Source: Pontederia crassipes
Lineage: Eukaryota > Streptophyta > Magnoliopsida > Commelinales > Pontederiaceae
Direction of reading: 5' to 3'
NCBI GenBank assembly: GCA_030549335.1
Contig: CM060186.1
Location: 23,365,189 to 23,429,188, forward strand
Length of the DNA stretch: 64,000 bases
Below, in pieces: positions 36,601 through 47,320 of the stretch. Position numbers and translations under genes: made by a program. Below the pieces are notes generated by a model. It made no database searches, had not been told where the DNA came from, and worked only from the letters and a program-made list of their open reading frames with translations. Numbering within the stretch: position 1 is the first letter of the stretch; each line of letters begins with the position of its first letter.

Positions 36601-39130
36601 GAACCGGCCAAACTAGCCAGTCCGGTCCAGTTTTAAAAACACTGGGTAAAACAATTGAGGAAACAGAATTACCTTTCCAAGAAAGACGCTTAGAGCCGTC
36701 CCACCAAGAGAATAAACAATAAGCACAACAAACAAAGGAGGGTAGATTCCAAATAGAATATTGCTAAAGGATATCAAGTCCACAGCTGCATTGAATAGTG
36801 TCAAAGAAAAAGAAAGAGCTGTTCCAGTAAATGCACTTAAATCATCAACAATTCGTTGATCAGGATTGTCAATAATTGATTGAGATTGGATTCTATAAAA
36901 TGTCTGATTTTGAAAGTAGCGATTCATGTAATAGCTTGTCATCCAAGATCGCCATCTCAAGGAGAGAGTTTCTTTAGCATAATCTCTCAATACAAAGACC
37001 TGCATGATCACATGACATGTGGATAATATTATTATTTTTTTCAGAAGGATAAACATATACCACACTGAACTAAAAGATCTTAGCATAAAACAGATAATGG
37101 TATCTTCATGCAAATGAAACATCAATTTCTTAGCTTCTTTGTTATTACAACCATTTTCAGCATCATGCTGTGACACTCATCATATTGCTAGAATTTGCAT
37201 CAAGCGGTGATATGAAAATTGTTATCTATCATGAATCTTACCACAAGAAACAGAGATACAGTCTTATGATTCAATTGCTTGTTAATTGAATGAATGTAAA
37301 TACACATCTTTAGTGTTTCTTCACTCTTATTTGCATGAGACTACAAAATTTCAATTAGGTTGCAATTGTTCAATGCTACTAACAATGATTCAAGCTATGA
37401 AAAAATCAAGTTAGTTGTAACATGTTTATGAATATAGAAACATCGATATAACCGATTTGAAGAATCACTAAAGGATATCTTTTAGCTTAGTTAAGAAACA
37501 AGTAGAATTGCTTTCCTTTAGTTAGACATAGGAAGATAACTTGATCTCTCGAATTATTTTAATTTGTACTTTGTGTGATGATCAGACATCCATTTGTAAG
37601 AAACAACAGCTCTCAAACGAAAGAAATGAAAAAAAAAGCTCAGTTTAACATATTGATAGTGATAGCATATTTTCCCTTAGCGGATTCAAGTCTCCATCAC
37701 TTAGCTAATTGTAGCTTTGCTCTGACTTAATAGATAGTTGCATACATGTCTTTTGTCAAGGGTTAGATGAATACAATACCACATGAAGCTATGTACAACT
37801 ATATATAACTTGAAAGAAGTTCATCCATTATCTTTACATGCAGACCATGCAGTGGCCAAAACCCTATGGAGGATTGGCGGGTATCATTATATTTCAAAAA
37901 TATAAGCAGGCACATTGTGGAATGCTACATATTTGGCTCACTGAGCAATACCTAAAAGAGAGCCAGCAGTGTGCTCACCGGAATTCCTCCAGCAAAAGCC
38001 CCTAAATAGTAGAGCAGTTGCTTGGTAAACTGTTCCTGATCCTTGTCTTAAAAAATACATCAAAACAACTACAATGAATTAGCAGAGATAAAATATTCAA
38101 ATATGCATGAACTGTCAGCTCGGACTTGTCCGAGATAATACGGAAGACATTTCACATGCATGCAGATACAACGAATCAAAGAATGAATGCTTACTAGCAA
38201 GTGAATTATAAAAGTCTCGTCCGAGAAAATTAAAGCCAACACTTATTCCTGTGGTTCCTAATGTTAGTGCAAACACAGCAGCGAGCCTTAGCCTAGCTTG
38301 GACTTTGTCCTCAGAAAACCAGTATGGGGCAGCCACCTTCCAAAATCTTTTCATAAGTGTTGGTAAGTCTGAACCCACCCTTTGATCATCCTACAAGATA
38401 ACAATCGTAGCAATTTGGCTCTTGTGAGAAATATAACAAATACAACATGAAAGAATGGCTTGGATGTTTGATGGCTAATGTCCAACAGTTTGCATGACAA
38501 AATTGAGTTAACCATGACTGGTCTACACCAATTCATAACAAATGATTAAACTTCTCAATATCAAGGTAATCGGATGACTAAGAGTAGGCACCATAAATTG
38601 TTAAACATTTATAGTAATGCTTCAGGCGCATTAATTCCATCCTTCTGCGGAAGAATGACGCATTAATCTAATTCAATAAAAGTTGAGCATCACTATCAAT
38701 TCTTAACAAAGCACGCAGATTTCGCATTTCAAAAGCGCATCAAAATAAAAAACCATGACTCAAGCTCGAATCCCAAAAAACAAATCCGGTAGATTGAAAG
38801 ACCAAATCTTTCCCGGCGCAGACGCGTCAAAATCGAAACTTGACACAGGCAACAAATTCCAGAATCAAGCAGGAAGGGACACTCGTCGCGCACCTTGCCC
38901 GCGCCTCCGGCGGGGGCTGGGACGGTGGAGGGAGGTTCGGAGTCCTCGGCAGTCGCATGCGTCCTGACGAACCTCCTTTGCCGGAGCATGGGCGTCGGCG
39001 GGCGAGGGGGCGAGAGGTCGGCGATCCGGAGAACGTTGGAGGAGGAAGAGGAAGGGGAGGAGTGGACAGATGATGGGGTAAGTAGTAGTGACGAAGAGGG
39101 AGGGGAGACGAGAATAGTGGAATAACCCAT
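30682..39130 (-). CDS. ABCD2: ABC transporter D family member 2-like, plastid-type half transporter
   Basis: Ten exons join in frame: 39130-38894, 38390-38195, 38046-37979, 36999-36673, 33491-33327, 33243-33015, 32574-32339, 32253-31932, 31579-31311, 30885-30682 (750 aa). The first 75 or so residues are Ser/Pro rich with [10 protein letters not shown], like a chloroplast transit peptide. The membrane domain (ABC_membrane_2 / SbmA-BacA-like) spans about residues 95-430, with [21 protein letters not shown] and KKEADFRY. The nucleotide-binding domain has Walker A GPSGSGKT (489-496), signature LSLGEQQ (648-654), Walker B LVLLDE (668-673) and switch histidine in SIGHRKT (His702). All catalytic residues are present. 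Closest known type is Arabidopsis ABCD2 (At1g54350); its substrate is not firmly established. Half transporters work as dimers. Intron 4 (33492-36672) is swollen by a LINE carrying a SINE-like insertion. Confidence 0.96.
33661..36178 (-). mobile_element. RTE-type non-LTR retrotransposon (LINE), 5'-truncated and degenerate
   Basis: On the minus strand the element starts inside the endonuclease: [20 protein letters not shown] and CKVIPGHRV (about 36175-36040). It continues through the linker [10 protein letters not shown] into reverse transcriptase: [29 protein letters not shown], then the catalytic loop [13 protein letters not shown] (about 34475), and ends with GSECWAMK and [10 protein letters not shown]. 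The 3' end is the 50-bp tail GTAGCCGACCCCACC, TAGTGGGATAAGGC, TTTGTTG and a (TTG)n run at 33661. Frameshifts split it into several frames, so it is inactive. It is interrupted by a SINE-like element (35663-35840). It lies in intron 4 of ABCD2 in the gene's own orientation. No target duplication could be fixed. Confidence 0.93.
35663..35840 (+). mobile_element. 178-bp SINE-like element with LINE tail, inserted in the LINE
   Basis: Perfect 20-bp target duplication GACTTTAGCAACCATTTCAA flanks it (35643-35662 and 35841-35860). The 3' 70 bp (GTCGTATGATCCATGTAGCC, GACCCCACC, GGGATAAGGC, TTTGTTG then TTG repeats) is the same tail as the host LINE, in inverted orientation. The 5' part contains AAGCCCGGATAAAGGAGGAG, which I recall from the leader of plant RTE LINEs; it may be an internally deleted LINE rather than a tRNA-derived SINE. 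No clear pol III B box was found. Confidence 0.92.
36480..36645. mobile_element. Right end of a hAT-like element in ABCD2 intron 4
   Basis: Read inward from 36645 the sequence is CAGTGTTTTTAAAACTGGAC, followed by CGGACTGGC and repeated GGTTCAA/TTGAACC motifs, resembling hAT ends with CAGTGTT. The following bases GGTAAAAC may match GGTAAAAG near 33560 as an imperfect 8-bp duplication. That would make the LINE nested within this element, but the left terminus is not convincing. Confidence 0.45.
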
Positions 39131-39604
39131 CGCGCTCTGCTTTTGGGTTGGGTTTGCGGTTGCCTCCCACCGAAGCGCTCTCTACCAACTCGTTGTTGCT
39201 GCTCCGCTGTCTCCTAACTTTCTAAAGCACCATTTTTTTTCCTTCCTCTTCGTTGGCTTTGTGAGACAACGTTCTTGCGTGATTCACAATTTTGGTTTCT
39301 GCTTCCTTCGTCTGCCACCTACTGGCATTCTTTGGCTGGCCGATGGGATTCAGATTGACTGCAACCGCACGCCGCCTTATCCTTCCCCCGCCTGCAGAAA
39401 GCCACGCCTCTCGACTCTTCAAACTCACAAAAATTAATTAATTTAACGTTGATTTTGCTTTTGTAAAAAATAATGATTGCCTCATAGACATGTTTTCATC
39501 TTTGGATTTTGCATGCTTTTGCCAAATCAAGTTGTTCCATATCGATTTCCCAAATGCAACTACTAATATGGATGGAGACATCTTGGTAAACATATCGATT
39601 TCCC
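39131..39604. promoter_or_regulatory. 5' flank of ABCD2
   Basis: Presumed promoter of the minus-strand ABCD2 gene. GC content falls sharply upstream of about 39420. I see no clear TATA motif at a usual distance. A foldback transposon begins about 475 bp upstream of the start codon. Confidence 0.45.
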
Positions 39605-40445
39605 AAATTACATGATTGGTCTCAACTTTAAGTCATTTCTAAATCAGTTTTTCAATTTTAATTTGTAATCAGAACGTCTTTTATTTTTATTTTCTTATAC
39701 GATTAGTCCTTTCACCGGTTATCACAAATTTTTCGATTGCCTTGCATACATGATCGTCTTTCTCTTTCATCCACATCAGTTTAAGTCAATGTCATTTTAA
39801 GTTGTCCACGTTGTTATAAAAATTTAAAAAACAAAAAAAAGATGGGCCGGTCCTAGAGGACCGACAGCCCCTTTGCAAATCTCGCCACGCCGGCGAGATT
39901 CGTAGATGGGGGTGATGGCCCCCCTCGCTATCGCAGAGGAGGATGAGGGGGTCCACCCCTTCTCCCTCACCATGCATGAGGGAGGAGGGGGGGCGGACCC
40001 CTCATCCTCCTTTGCGACAACGGGTGCTGCGCCCCCCCCCCCCCCCCCCCCCCCCCGCGTTCTCCCTCGTCGTCATCGAGGGAGGAGGGCGGCAGCGGCT
40101 CCCCTCATCTTCCTTGCATGCGACGACGAGGAGGATGAGGGGGAACGCCGCCCCCCTCCTCCTCCCTCGCGCACAGTGAGGGATCACGAGGGGGAGGCCC
40201 CCTCATCCTCCTCTGTGACGGCCCACCTTTTTTATTTTTTTTATTTTTTATAATGATGTAGATGACTTAAACTGACGTGGATGAGAGTGAAAGACGGCTT
40301 GCAAGGCAATTAAAAAGCTTGTGATAACCGGTCAGGAGGATTAATCACACAATAAAATCAAAGATGAAGAATGTTCTGATTACAAATTAAAATTGGGAGG
40401 CCGATTTGAAAATGACTCAAAGTTGGGGGACCAATCGTATAATTT
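39605..40445. mobile_element. Foldback-type DNA element with about 200-bp inverted arms
   Basis: The left arm (about 39605-39835) and right arm (about 40240-40445) are inverted copies. Shared phrases, read inward, are ATTGGTC, CAATTTTAATTTGTAATCAG, CCGGTTATCACAA, ATTGCCTTGCA and TCAGTTTAAGTCA. The 400-bp core is GC-rich, with palindromic CTCGCC/GGCGAG and CCCTCATCCTCC/GGAGGATGAGGG segments and a run of 25 C. No transposase. Probably a non-autonomous MULE or foldback element; a target duplication was not fixed. Confidence 0.8.
40032..40056. repeat. Poly-C tract (25 C)
   Basis: Uninterrupted C run in the core of the foldback element. It can form i-motif or, on the other strand, G-quadruplex structure, and its length may be unreliable in sequencing. 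Confidence 0.9.
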
Positions 40446-40889
40446 ACTCATCCATATTGTTAGACAATTAAAATTATCTATAAAAAATTTAAAAATAAAT
40501 AATATAATGTGATGAGCACAAAATTTTAACTTATGCACAAATGCTTATTATCACTTCATGAATTGTAATTGGTATTTTTTTTATTAGGTTTAGTCATGGT
40601 AGCGGCTAGAAATCTAGAATAATTACTCTCTTTAAGTTTTACACATCCAAGTTTTCTTTTTTAATATTTCGCACCTCCATTTACAAGAAATAATATAAAT
40701 ATTTAATTTCCATGGATGCCATATCATTTTAGCATTGAAAAAACATTGGACATATCAAGTATTATTTTCATTCTTATTATTGTAAAAATGCATACAATTA
40801 ACCATGTATTTTAGTGTGATATTAGTACAAGGCATATAAGTTAAACTCTTATGTTCAAAATTTTCCAGTTCATAACCTTGAATTTAATG

Positions 40890-41205
40890 CACTACACCAA
40901 AAGATCTTTTTGGAAACCAATCACATTAGTTCCTAGAATTTCATTTTAGTCTTTAATACTTTTTTAGATCAAAATATTTTGGTACCTCATGGTCCCTACA
41001 AGCTAGTCATTAAAAACTTTTTGTGACCAAATATTTTTCATTAGTCCTTAAAGAATGGCCTTTTAGTGATCACAAATAAAATTTTAGTTTCAAATGGATA
41101 AGAATTTGAACTAGTATCGCATTAGTCTCTAACATTTATACTTTCAAGAACCAAATATAATTGGTCCCTAAAGATTGATCTCTAAATCATAATTTTGTTG
41201 TAGTG
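40890..41205. mobile_element. Miniature CACTA-like element
   Basis: The left end CACTACACCAAAAGATC and the inverted right end CACTACAACAAAATTATG bound 316 bp. Flanking trinucleotides are ATG and GTG (one mismatch). Repeated TTAGT(C/T)C(C/T)TA-type motifs fill the interior. No coding capacity. Confidence 0.7.
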
Positions 41206-43464
41206 GTGAAATTGATAGTCTCAATTAACTGGGGCAAAAATTTCCGTGTGCCTTTGATTTTTAGAATTATCATGTGTTTTGAAGTATTATTTCAAGGAAA
41301 AAAATGGGCGTCTCTTCCCTCCGCCATGTGCATCCGTACAATGCTCAATGGATGGATGCACCAAATGGCGCGATTCGAAGGGAGGGAAAGAGGAGCGATT
41401 TGAGGTTCGGGCAGCTCGACAGCTCGGCATGGGTGGTTCGACGAAGCGGTTCAGCGCGGGGTACAAAAGGCACGCTTCTTTCAACCTATCCCCTCTTTCG
41501 CCCTCTTCTCTCTCTCCTCTTCTCTCTTGCGACGTTGTCGAATCTCTCCTCTCCGCGCAATGTTCGCCTCCTCTCACCGCGGCTCCTCTCGTGACATCAC
41601 CGCATCTCGATCGCCTCTCCTCCGTGCTGCATCACCGACTAGATCCGCACCCTACGAACCATCAACCAGCACATCGCCGACCAGATCCATCCGCCGACCA
41701 GTGCATAGCCAACTAGATCCGCACGTCGTCACCAGATCTGCGCGTACCAACAAGATCTACACGTCGCCAACCTCGAGCACGCCATGACCCACCGACCTCC
41801 TCACATGCTCGCACCTCGCCGAGCCCTTCACACGCTCGCACCCCCCGACCCCTCATGTCGTTGAACGCACCCCGTCGACCCCCCTCACGCTATCGAACAC
41901 ATCATGCCGAACTCATTACTTGCTAATCATGCAGTAATTATTTGTTAATCCATATTTTATTTATCCTAATCATGCAGCAATTATTTTTAATCCTAATTAT
42001 TTGTTAATATTTAGTTTGTCCGGTGTCGTGCTAGAGCTTCTTTTTAGCAGTTGTATCACTCAATCATTTATTCTAGCTTATGCAAGCCTCCATTTAGTAG
42101 TATATCTTGTATGGTTATTTGCCTCGCAATAGAACTAAAATGACAATACCCAAGTGCCATTATCAGCATGAAGCAATAATACGAACTTCTTGAACCGAAT
42201 GGAATCCTGGTCGTAGGTTTTATGGATGTTTTTTTATGACGTGAGTTTAAAAGATTTTTTTACAATATAATCTCATTAAACCTGTGTTGATGTTCATGAA
42301 TTCTTATTGTGCAAGAAGAATGCACTTGTAACTATTTTAAATGGATGGATTCATATTTTGAGGAGTGACCCACATAAGTGATAAATGGATTGTTGTAGAA
42401 GATTGATAAATTGGAGGCTCAAAATAAAGTTGAACATGAAATTATGATTATTATGGATCGTGTAGTCGATGAAAGAATTATGGTTAATGTGGAATGGCAT
42501 CAATTGTATTTGTAAATTTTTTGTTATAATGGTTCTTGTTGTAGCTATGTTAATCATGTTTATGTGAAAGAGGCAGTCACAAGTTGGTCAATATGTGATG
42601 TTTGTATGACGTTCGTGTCTAGGTTGCAAATTGTTGCTTGTATTATCCAACTTGTGACTGCTGTCCATTTTAGATGCTTCTCCATTGATCCAGTGATTAA
42701 ACAAAGTGCCACCAATATCTCAAGCATTGCAAGTTGATGAAACTTGTGTCGAACGCACAAATTCAACGAATCAATTTGTTGGACAAACCAATCCAAACTA
42801 TGTAACAAACAGATCATACATTCAGAATAGATACTCACTGCTGTATAAATCTCATTCATACATTCAGAATAGAATGATGTGTGTCATGGATGTGGTCCTC
42901 GACAGGTGAAATATAAATGAACATATAGTAATCTAAACACGATAGAAAATGTGGAGGAAGGAGACAATGAGATAGTAAACCTTCAACATTTAACATCCAA
43001 CATCCAATATAACATCAATGTCAAGTAAAATATCATCACCAACAACAACACTAGTAACATCAATTTATGAGAAGTGCCCTACAAAAAGAGAATACAAGTG
43101 AAATGACTTCATGAAGAAATAAACATTCTAGTGGCTACAAGTTTATGTATGCATTTACTGTACCAAATCTACATCCATAAGTGCACAAAGCCAATCAATT
43201 ATACATCATGTGGCTGACCTTCATTCTCAGCACCCTATCAAGTAAGTAATTTGATTAATTATGAAAGTTATGAAAAAATAAAATACAAACAAACACAAAT
43301 TAAATCATGAACCTGGGACAATGAGCATTTTTTGTTTGTCATGTCCTTACTTCCCACATTTCCCGCAACTCTTTTTTCAAATCATTTTATGGCATAGAAA
43401 TTCCAATGCCAGATTTAATCCTTGCGACATTCTTAGACATGCTCTTGAGCGAATGGTGATTAAT

Positions 43465-43860
43465 TCATGTGAATTGTGCAAATGAAATTATCAAATTATT
43501 GGTCCTTGTATCAAATACAACATCACCAAATATCAAGTAATTATCCTTTGACCTCCTATCAGCCCAAAAAAAATTAAGCACTCTGCCATTTGCATCGAAC
43601 TCCCATTTATGAAGGAAACCCAAGTCAATGCTTACTTTATTTTGAAAAATAGATATAATAGAAAAATTGTCTTTTCTTATAGTTCTCAAATGGTCAATAC
43701 AATTCTTCGCTATTATAAGGGGTTCACAAACATATTAAGTGCTCTAGCAATTCTGAATGGACTCATGTCGAAGTCACATAGATTACTAGCTTCTTTAGAA
43801 GTTGCACCGATTTGATTATGTGACAACTTTACCTTCGAAGGAGTTGTAAGAGCATGATTG
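43465..43860 (-). pseudogene. FAR1/FHY3-like MULE transposase remnant
   Basis: Minus-strand frames read NNHALTTPSK near 43845, then SNLCDFDMSPF, and in the main frame FLHKWEFDANGRVLNFFWAD followed by RRSKDNYLIFGDVVFDT. This fits the FAR1-type pattern NH.L..P.K, then DEEGRL.N.FWAD..S...Y..FGDVV.FDT, where the last Asp is the first catalytic residue of the MULE transposase. Frameshifts and stops interrupt it, and the remaining catalytic region was not found. Confidence 0.82.
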
Positions 43861-44617
43861 TTCTTTCTAACATTTTCTTACCTCTTACTTTTCATCTTGC
43901 CTTAGACCAATATATAGATGGACACAACAATTTCTCTAACTTGTCTTCTATGTGTAGAAGTTTTTTTTTTGTTCTTGCTTCATTCTATTGTGCTCTTCTT
44001 TAGAACAAACATATTTCACATTGACTTATGCAAAGTCTTTTTTTATAGAGAAACTGACTAATTTAGCATATATATTATAATACTTATAAGCTTCTTCGTG
44101 TGTGTCAAATATCATCCCAACATATGATTTTGATAACTCATAAGATTTGACATAACCAACATGCACTTCATCATTTTTGCCTTGTTCGATATCTTCTTCG
44201 TTGACTCATTCACTAGTCATTTTCTGCCATGTTATCAAATTTAACACTATTCTCGCTCTCCATGTCCATAGTAACCTATTTTCCTTTGCACGTTATAATT
44301 GTCCAAGAAGTAAAAACAAAAAATGTAATGTAAAGATATATAGAAATAAAATAAACAAAATGGAGAGATTTAGACCTGTGTTCGATGCGTGCTCTAGGTC
44401 AGCGGGTGCGCCGGTTCGGGGGGTCGCCAGTGCGCTTGTTCAAGGCATGCTCGAGGTCGGCGACTTGTAGATCTTGTCGTCGGTTCGCAGGGTGTGGATC
44501 TGGTCAGTGACGCAACGCTGGGGAGACGCAGTGAGAGGAGGTGGACTCAACATGGGGGAGAGTCGATCGAGATCCGGCGATATCGCAGGAGGAGCTGTGG
44601 TGAGAGGAGGCGAATAT

Positions 44618-45030
44618 TGTTGGAGTTGGTGAATACTTCAGGGCCCCTTGTTCTCACACCGGGTTCGTCCACGTGAGCTTAGGAGAATCTGAGTATTACC
44701 CAATTGCCTGTGCTGCTGGTGTGCGAACAAAAGGGGGGGGTTCGGGGGGCCCCGCCCCCCGACGGCGGTCTCCACCCCCGACGGCGCCCCCGAAACCTAG
44801 ACGGGTTTGGGCTTTTGTTTAGCCGGCCCGTGTGGTTTGGATTAGATTTTTCCTCTGTTTTGTTCGGGTTTTGAGCCCGTTTGAGAGAGACTATTTATAG
44901 CTTATTTTCAGATGTAATCTGTGTGGCGGCTGTAAACCTAAACGATATAGTGGAACCTCTTTGCAGGACGTAGCCCTAATCTCAAGGGTGAACCTGGGTA
45001 AATTCGTGTGTCTCATCTAATTTTCTTGCA
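44618..45030. mobile_element. Solo LTR, copia-like, nested in the MULE right arm
   Basis: The 413-bp segment begins TGTTGGAGTTGG and ends TTTTCTTGCA, with ATAT on both sides (44614-44617 and 45031-45034). MULE-arm homology resumes on either side. It contains GACTATTTATAGC (TATA-like) near 44890 and a G/C-rich stretch (GGGGGGG, CCCCGCCCCCC) near 44730. No internal retrotransposon region is attached. Confidence 0.68.
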
Positions 45031-45331
45031 ATATCTCTGCGATCTTCTCTCCCTGTTCTCGAATTTTTCCATCAAATGTCGCACGAAGAGGAGAGAAGAG
45101 ATTTGACATCATCGCGAGAGGAGAGGAGTGGACAAAGAGAAGAGGGCAAAAGAGACGATAGGGCGAAAGAAGCGCACCTTTTGTACCCCATGCCGAACTG
45201 TTTCGTCTAACCACCCACGTGGAACCACTGAGCTAAACCTCGAACCACGCCTTTTTCTCTCCTTGTGAACCGCGCCATTCGGGGCATTCATTCGATGAGC
45301 ATGGATGCGCGTGGTGGTGGGGGGGGTCCCC

Positions 45332-46203
45332 ACTTAAATGTATTTAATTACTGAAATTAAATATTAATTTTAAACTTTGATTATACCTAATAAGTCCTTA
45401 ATTTGGAAGGTTATTTAATTATTGAAATTAAATATTAATTTTAATTTGTTGATAATTTGGGGTGTTACAATACTTTTCATATTATTTTTATTTTGACCAT
45501 AGTGTCTTTTCCTCCTCAATTTTCTTACGTTTTATATTTTAAATTTACCATCATAAAAATTAAGAAGATTTTTTTAAATAGGCTTATTAATTGTATCTTG
45601 TTGATAAAAGTTTGTGTCTTTAAAGATAATACTTTGACATATTTAAAAAGTTTAATTTGAAAAGAACAATTTTATGCACTTAATATTTGATTACGTTTCC
45701 ATTAAAGTTGGATTAAGAAGTGAATATGAAAGTTAAAATTAGTGTCATTCAAAGAATAAAAAATCACTTCATTTGGATAATTATGAAAATAATTATATAA
45801 AAATAGTGTAAGATATCATGCTATCGTTTGTCAACTTAATACTTGATTGCATGATGTCTTATTACGTTTGTCAACTTAACTTTGGATAGAGAAAAGGGCG
45901 CTGGTGAGATAAGCTTGATATATCTGTTTAGTGTGAAAATTCAAATGAAGTTTTAGGAGAGAAGTTCTTCTCTCTCAAAGTGAGCCTATTCTTTTTCTGC
46001 TTCTTCGTCTTAAATTACCATCCAAAACACCTGGATTGAGCAATTTTATTTGATGAGATCAAAGTTGCCGAACCAAAACGATTGCGGCCAAATGGCGACA
46101 ATTCAGTGGTAGCAGAGTGCATGCACAAAATCTTAATATACTTAATTTCACACACACAGAGTGCATACACAAACTCCTAAAATACTTAAGTTTACACACA
46201 CAT

Positions 46204-46246
<43 letters not shown>

Positions 46247-46803
46247 CTCTTCTGAGCTATACTTTCATAGTATTTTTACCTAACCCTAACTGGTTAACAA
46301 TGTTACATTTTCAATTAGCATATACTTTTATTTTTATTAAAATTGTTTCACCCTTATCTATTAAGATAAAAAAGAATTGGAAATAATGTATTTTTTATCT
46401 GCCTCGTTCCTTCGAAGCTGGAACACACAACACATATATCAATACTTTATTATTCAAGGGTAAAAAGACAATTTAGAATAATACTAGAAATTTAGTAGTG
46501 TTAATGGTTTGAAGTTAATTAACCACACCCATAGTATTGGAATTTACGGTTATGACGAAAATAGAAAAAAAAATTGATATCTTAGAAATGCAAGTGAAAA
46601 AACCCATCTATATATATAAAAAATTAATTAGAAATCTATATTCATTATATCATGACAGCTCATCTTGTTTCCCTTGAATATTCTATTTCTATCTTATATC
46701 TTATTTATTTCTTTCATATTGTCATATAGGTTGGTCCAAAGTGTTGATGAAACTAAAAAAAATGTTGATAGTTATTTTTATCTCAAAAAATTTAAGAAGT
46801 TTC
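45332..46803. other. Intergenic, AT-rich, no gene seen
   Basis: No supported gene. Contains an (AT)n microsatellite at about 46205-46244. The small frames at 45457-45660 and 46665-46886 are translations of T-rich sequence or of the tRNA. Confidence 0.6.
46205..46244. repeat. (AT)n microsatellite
   Basis: About 20 AT dinucleotides, flanked by CACACACA-rich sequence at 46150-46200. Confidence 0.9.
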
Positions 46804-46875
46804 TGCATCTGCCGGGAGTCGAACCCGGGTCTATTGCTTGGAAGGCAATTATCCTAACCGTTGGACTACAAACGC
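46804..46875 (-). tRNA. tRNA-Gly (anticodon TCC)
   Basis: The 72-nt minus-strand sequence folds as a cloverleaf. It has acceptor stem GCGTTTG/CAGATGC, D-arm with A box TAGTCCAACGGTTAGG, anticodon stem ATTGC/GCAAT with loop CTTCCAA (TCC at positions 34-36), and T arm CCCGG-GTTCGAC-CCGGG-type with B box GGTTCGACTCC. The discriminator is A. Compared with the usual plant form (GCGTCTG/CAGACGC), the acceptor stem has two G-U pairs. A T6 run (A6 at 46785-46790 on the plus strand) lies about 13 nt downstream as a pol III terminator. Confidence 0.93.
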
Positions 46876-47320
46876 GCCAGATATGATATTCTCATAACAT
46901 AGATATACAAAATTGTACATCTAATGATCTGCTATACATGCTTGAGATTACTTTTAAGTTTCAGTACATATATTAATTCGTCTTCAATAATCATGTGCTT
47001 CTAATCTCAAGGCACTTGATAACAACTTTGATACGTCAGCTGATGCAGTTCTAGGAAAAGAATAAGCAGAACAAACAAAACTGTGTTTTACGAAAATACG
47101 TTACTAACCTGTAAAACCTTCAGTTCACAATCCACAGTTACTTTCTGAAACCTTCAGTTACTGAAATGCCTCAAGATATGCTAATAACAGCTGGAATTTC
47201 TAATGACCAAATGTTGAATCATCAACACTGGATTTAGAGGGGGAAAAAAACGATAATGCTTATCGCAATTTTTATTCATTTGTAAACAATCGAGGTACGA
47301 GAGAAATGCTATGGCTGTTG
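46876..47320. other. 3' flank of the DUF212 gene
   Basis: About 445 bp between the tRNA and the stop codon of the DUF212 gene. It should hold the gene's 3' UTR; nothing else is seen. Confidence 0.6.

Larger units (their letters stand above)
41306..45331 (-). mobile_element. Long-TIR Mutator-like element (FAR1-type MULE), degenerate, with nested LTR
   Basis: A GC-rich arm at about 41306-41840 and an arm at about 44370-45331 (reverse) are long inverted copies. Shared blocks include GGGTACAAAAGG, CGCTTCTTTC, TCGCCCTCTTCTCT and CGCCTCCTCTCACC. Each arm looks like a promoter plus 5' leader. The AT-rich interior carries a minus-strand remnant of a FAR1/FHY3-like MULE transposase (43465-43850). The right arm is interrupted by a copia-like LTR (44618-45030). 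The target duplication has decayed. Strand given is that of the transposase remnant. Confidence 0.8.

Noticed and set aside
38755-39188. Plus-strand and alternate-frame ORFs across ABCD2 exon 1
   Set aside because: They are shadows of the GC-rich transit-peptide exon on the minus strand.
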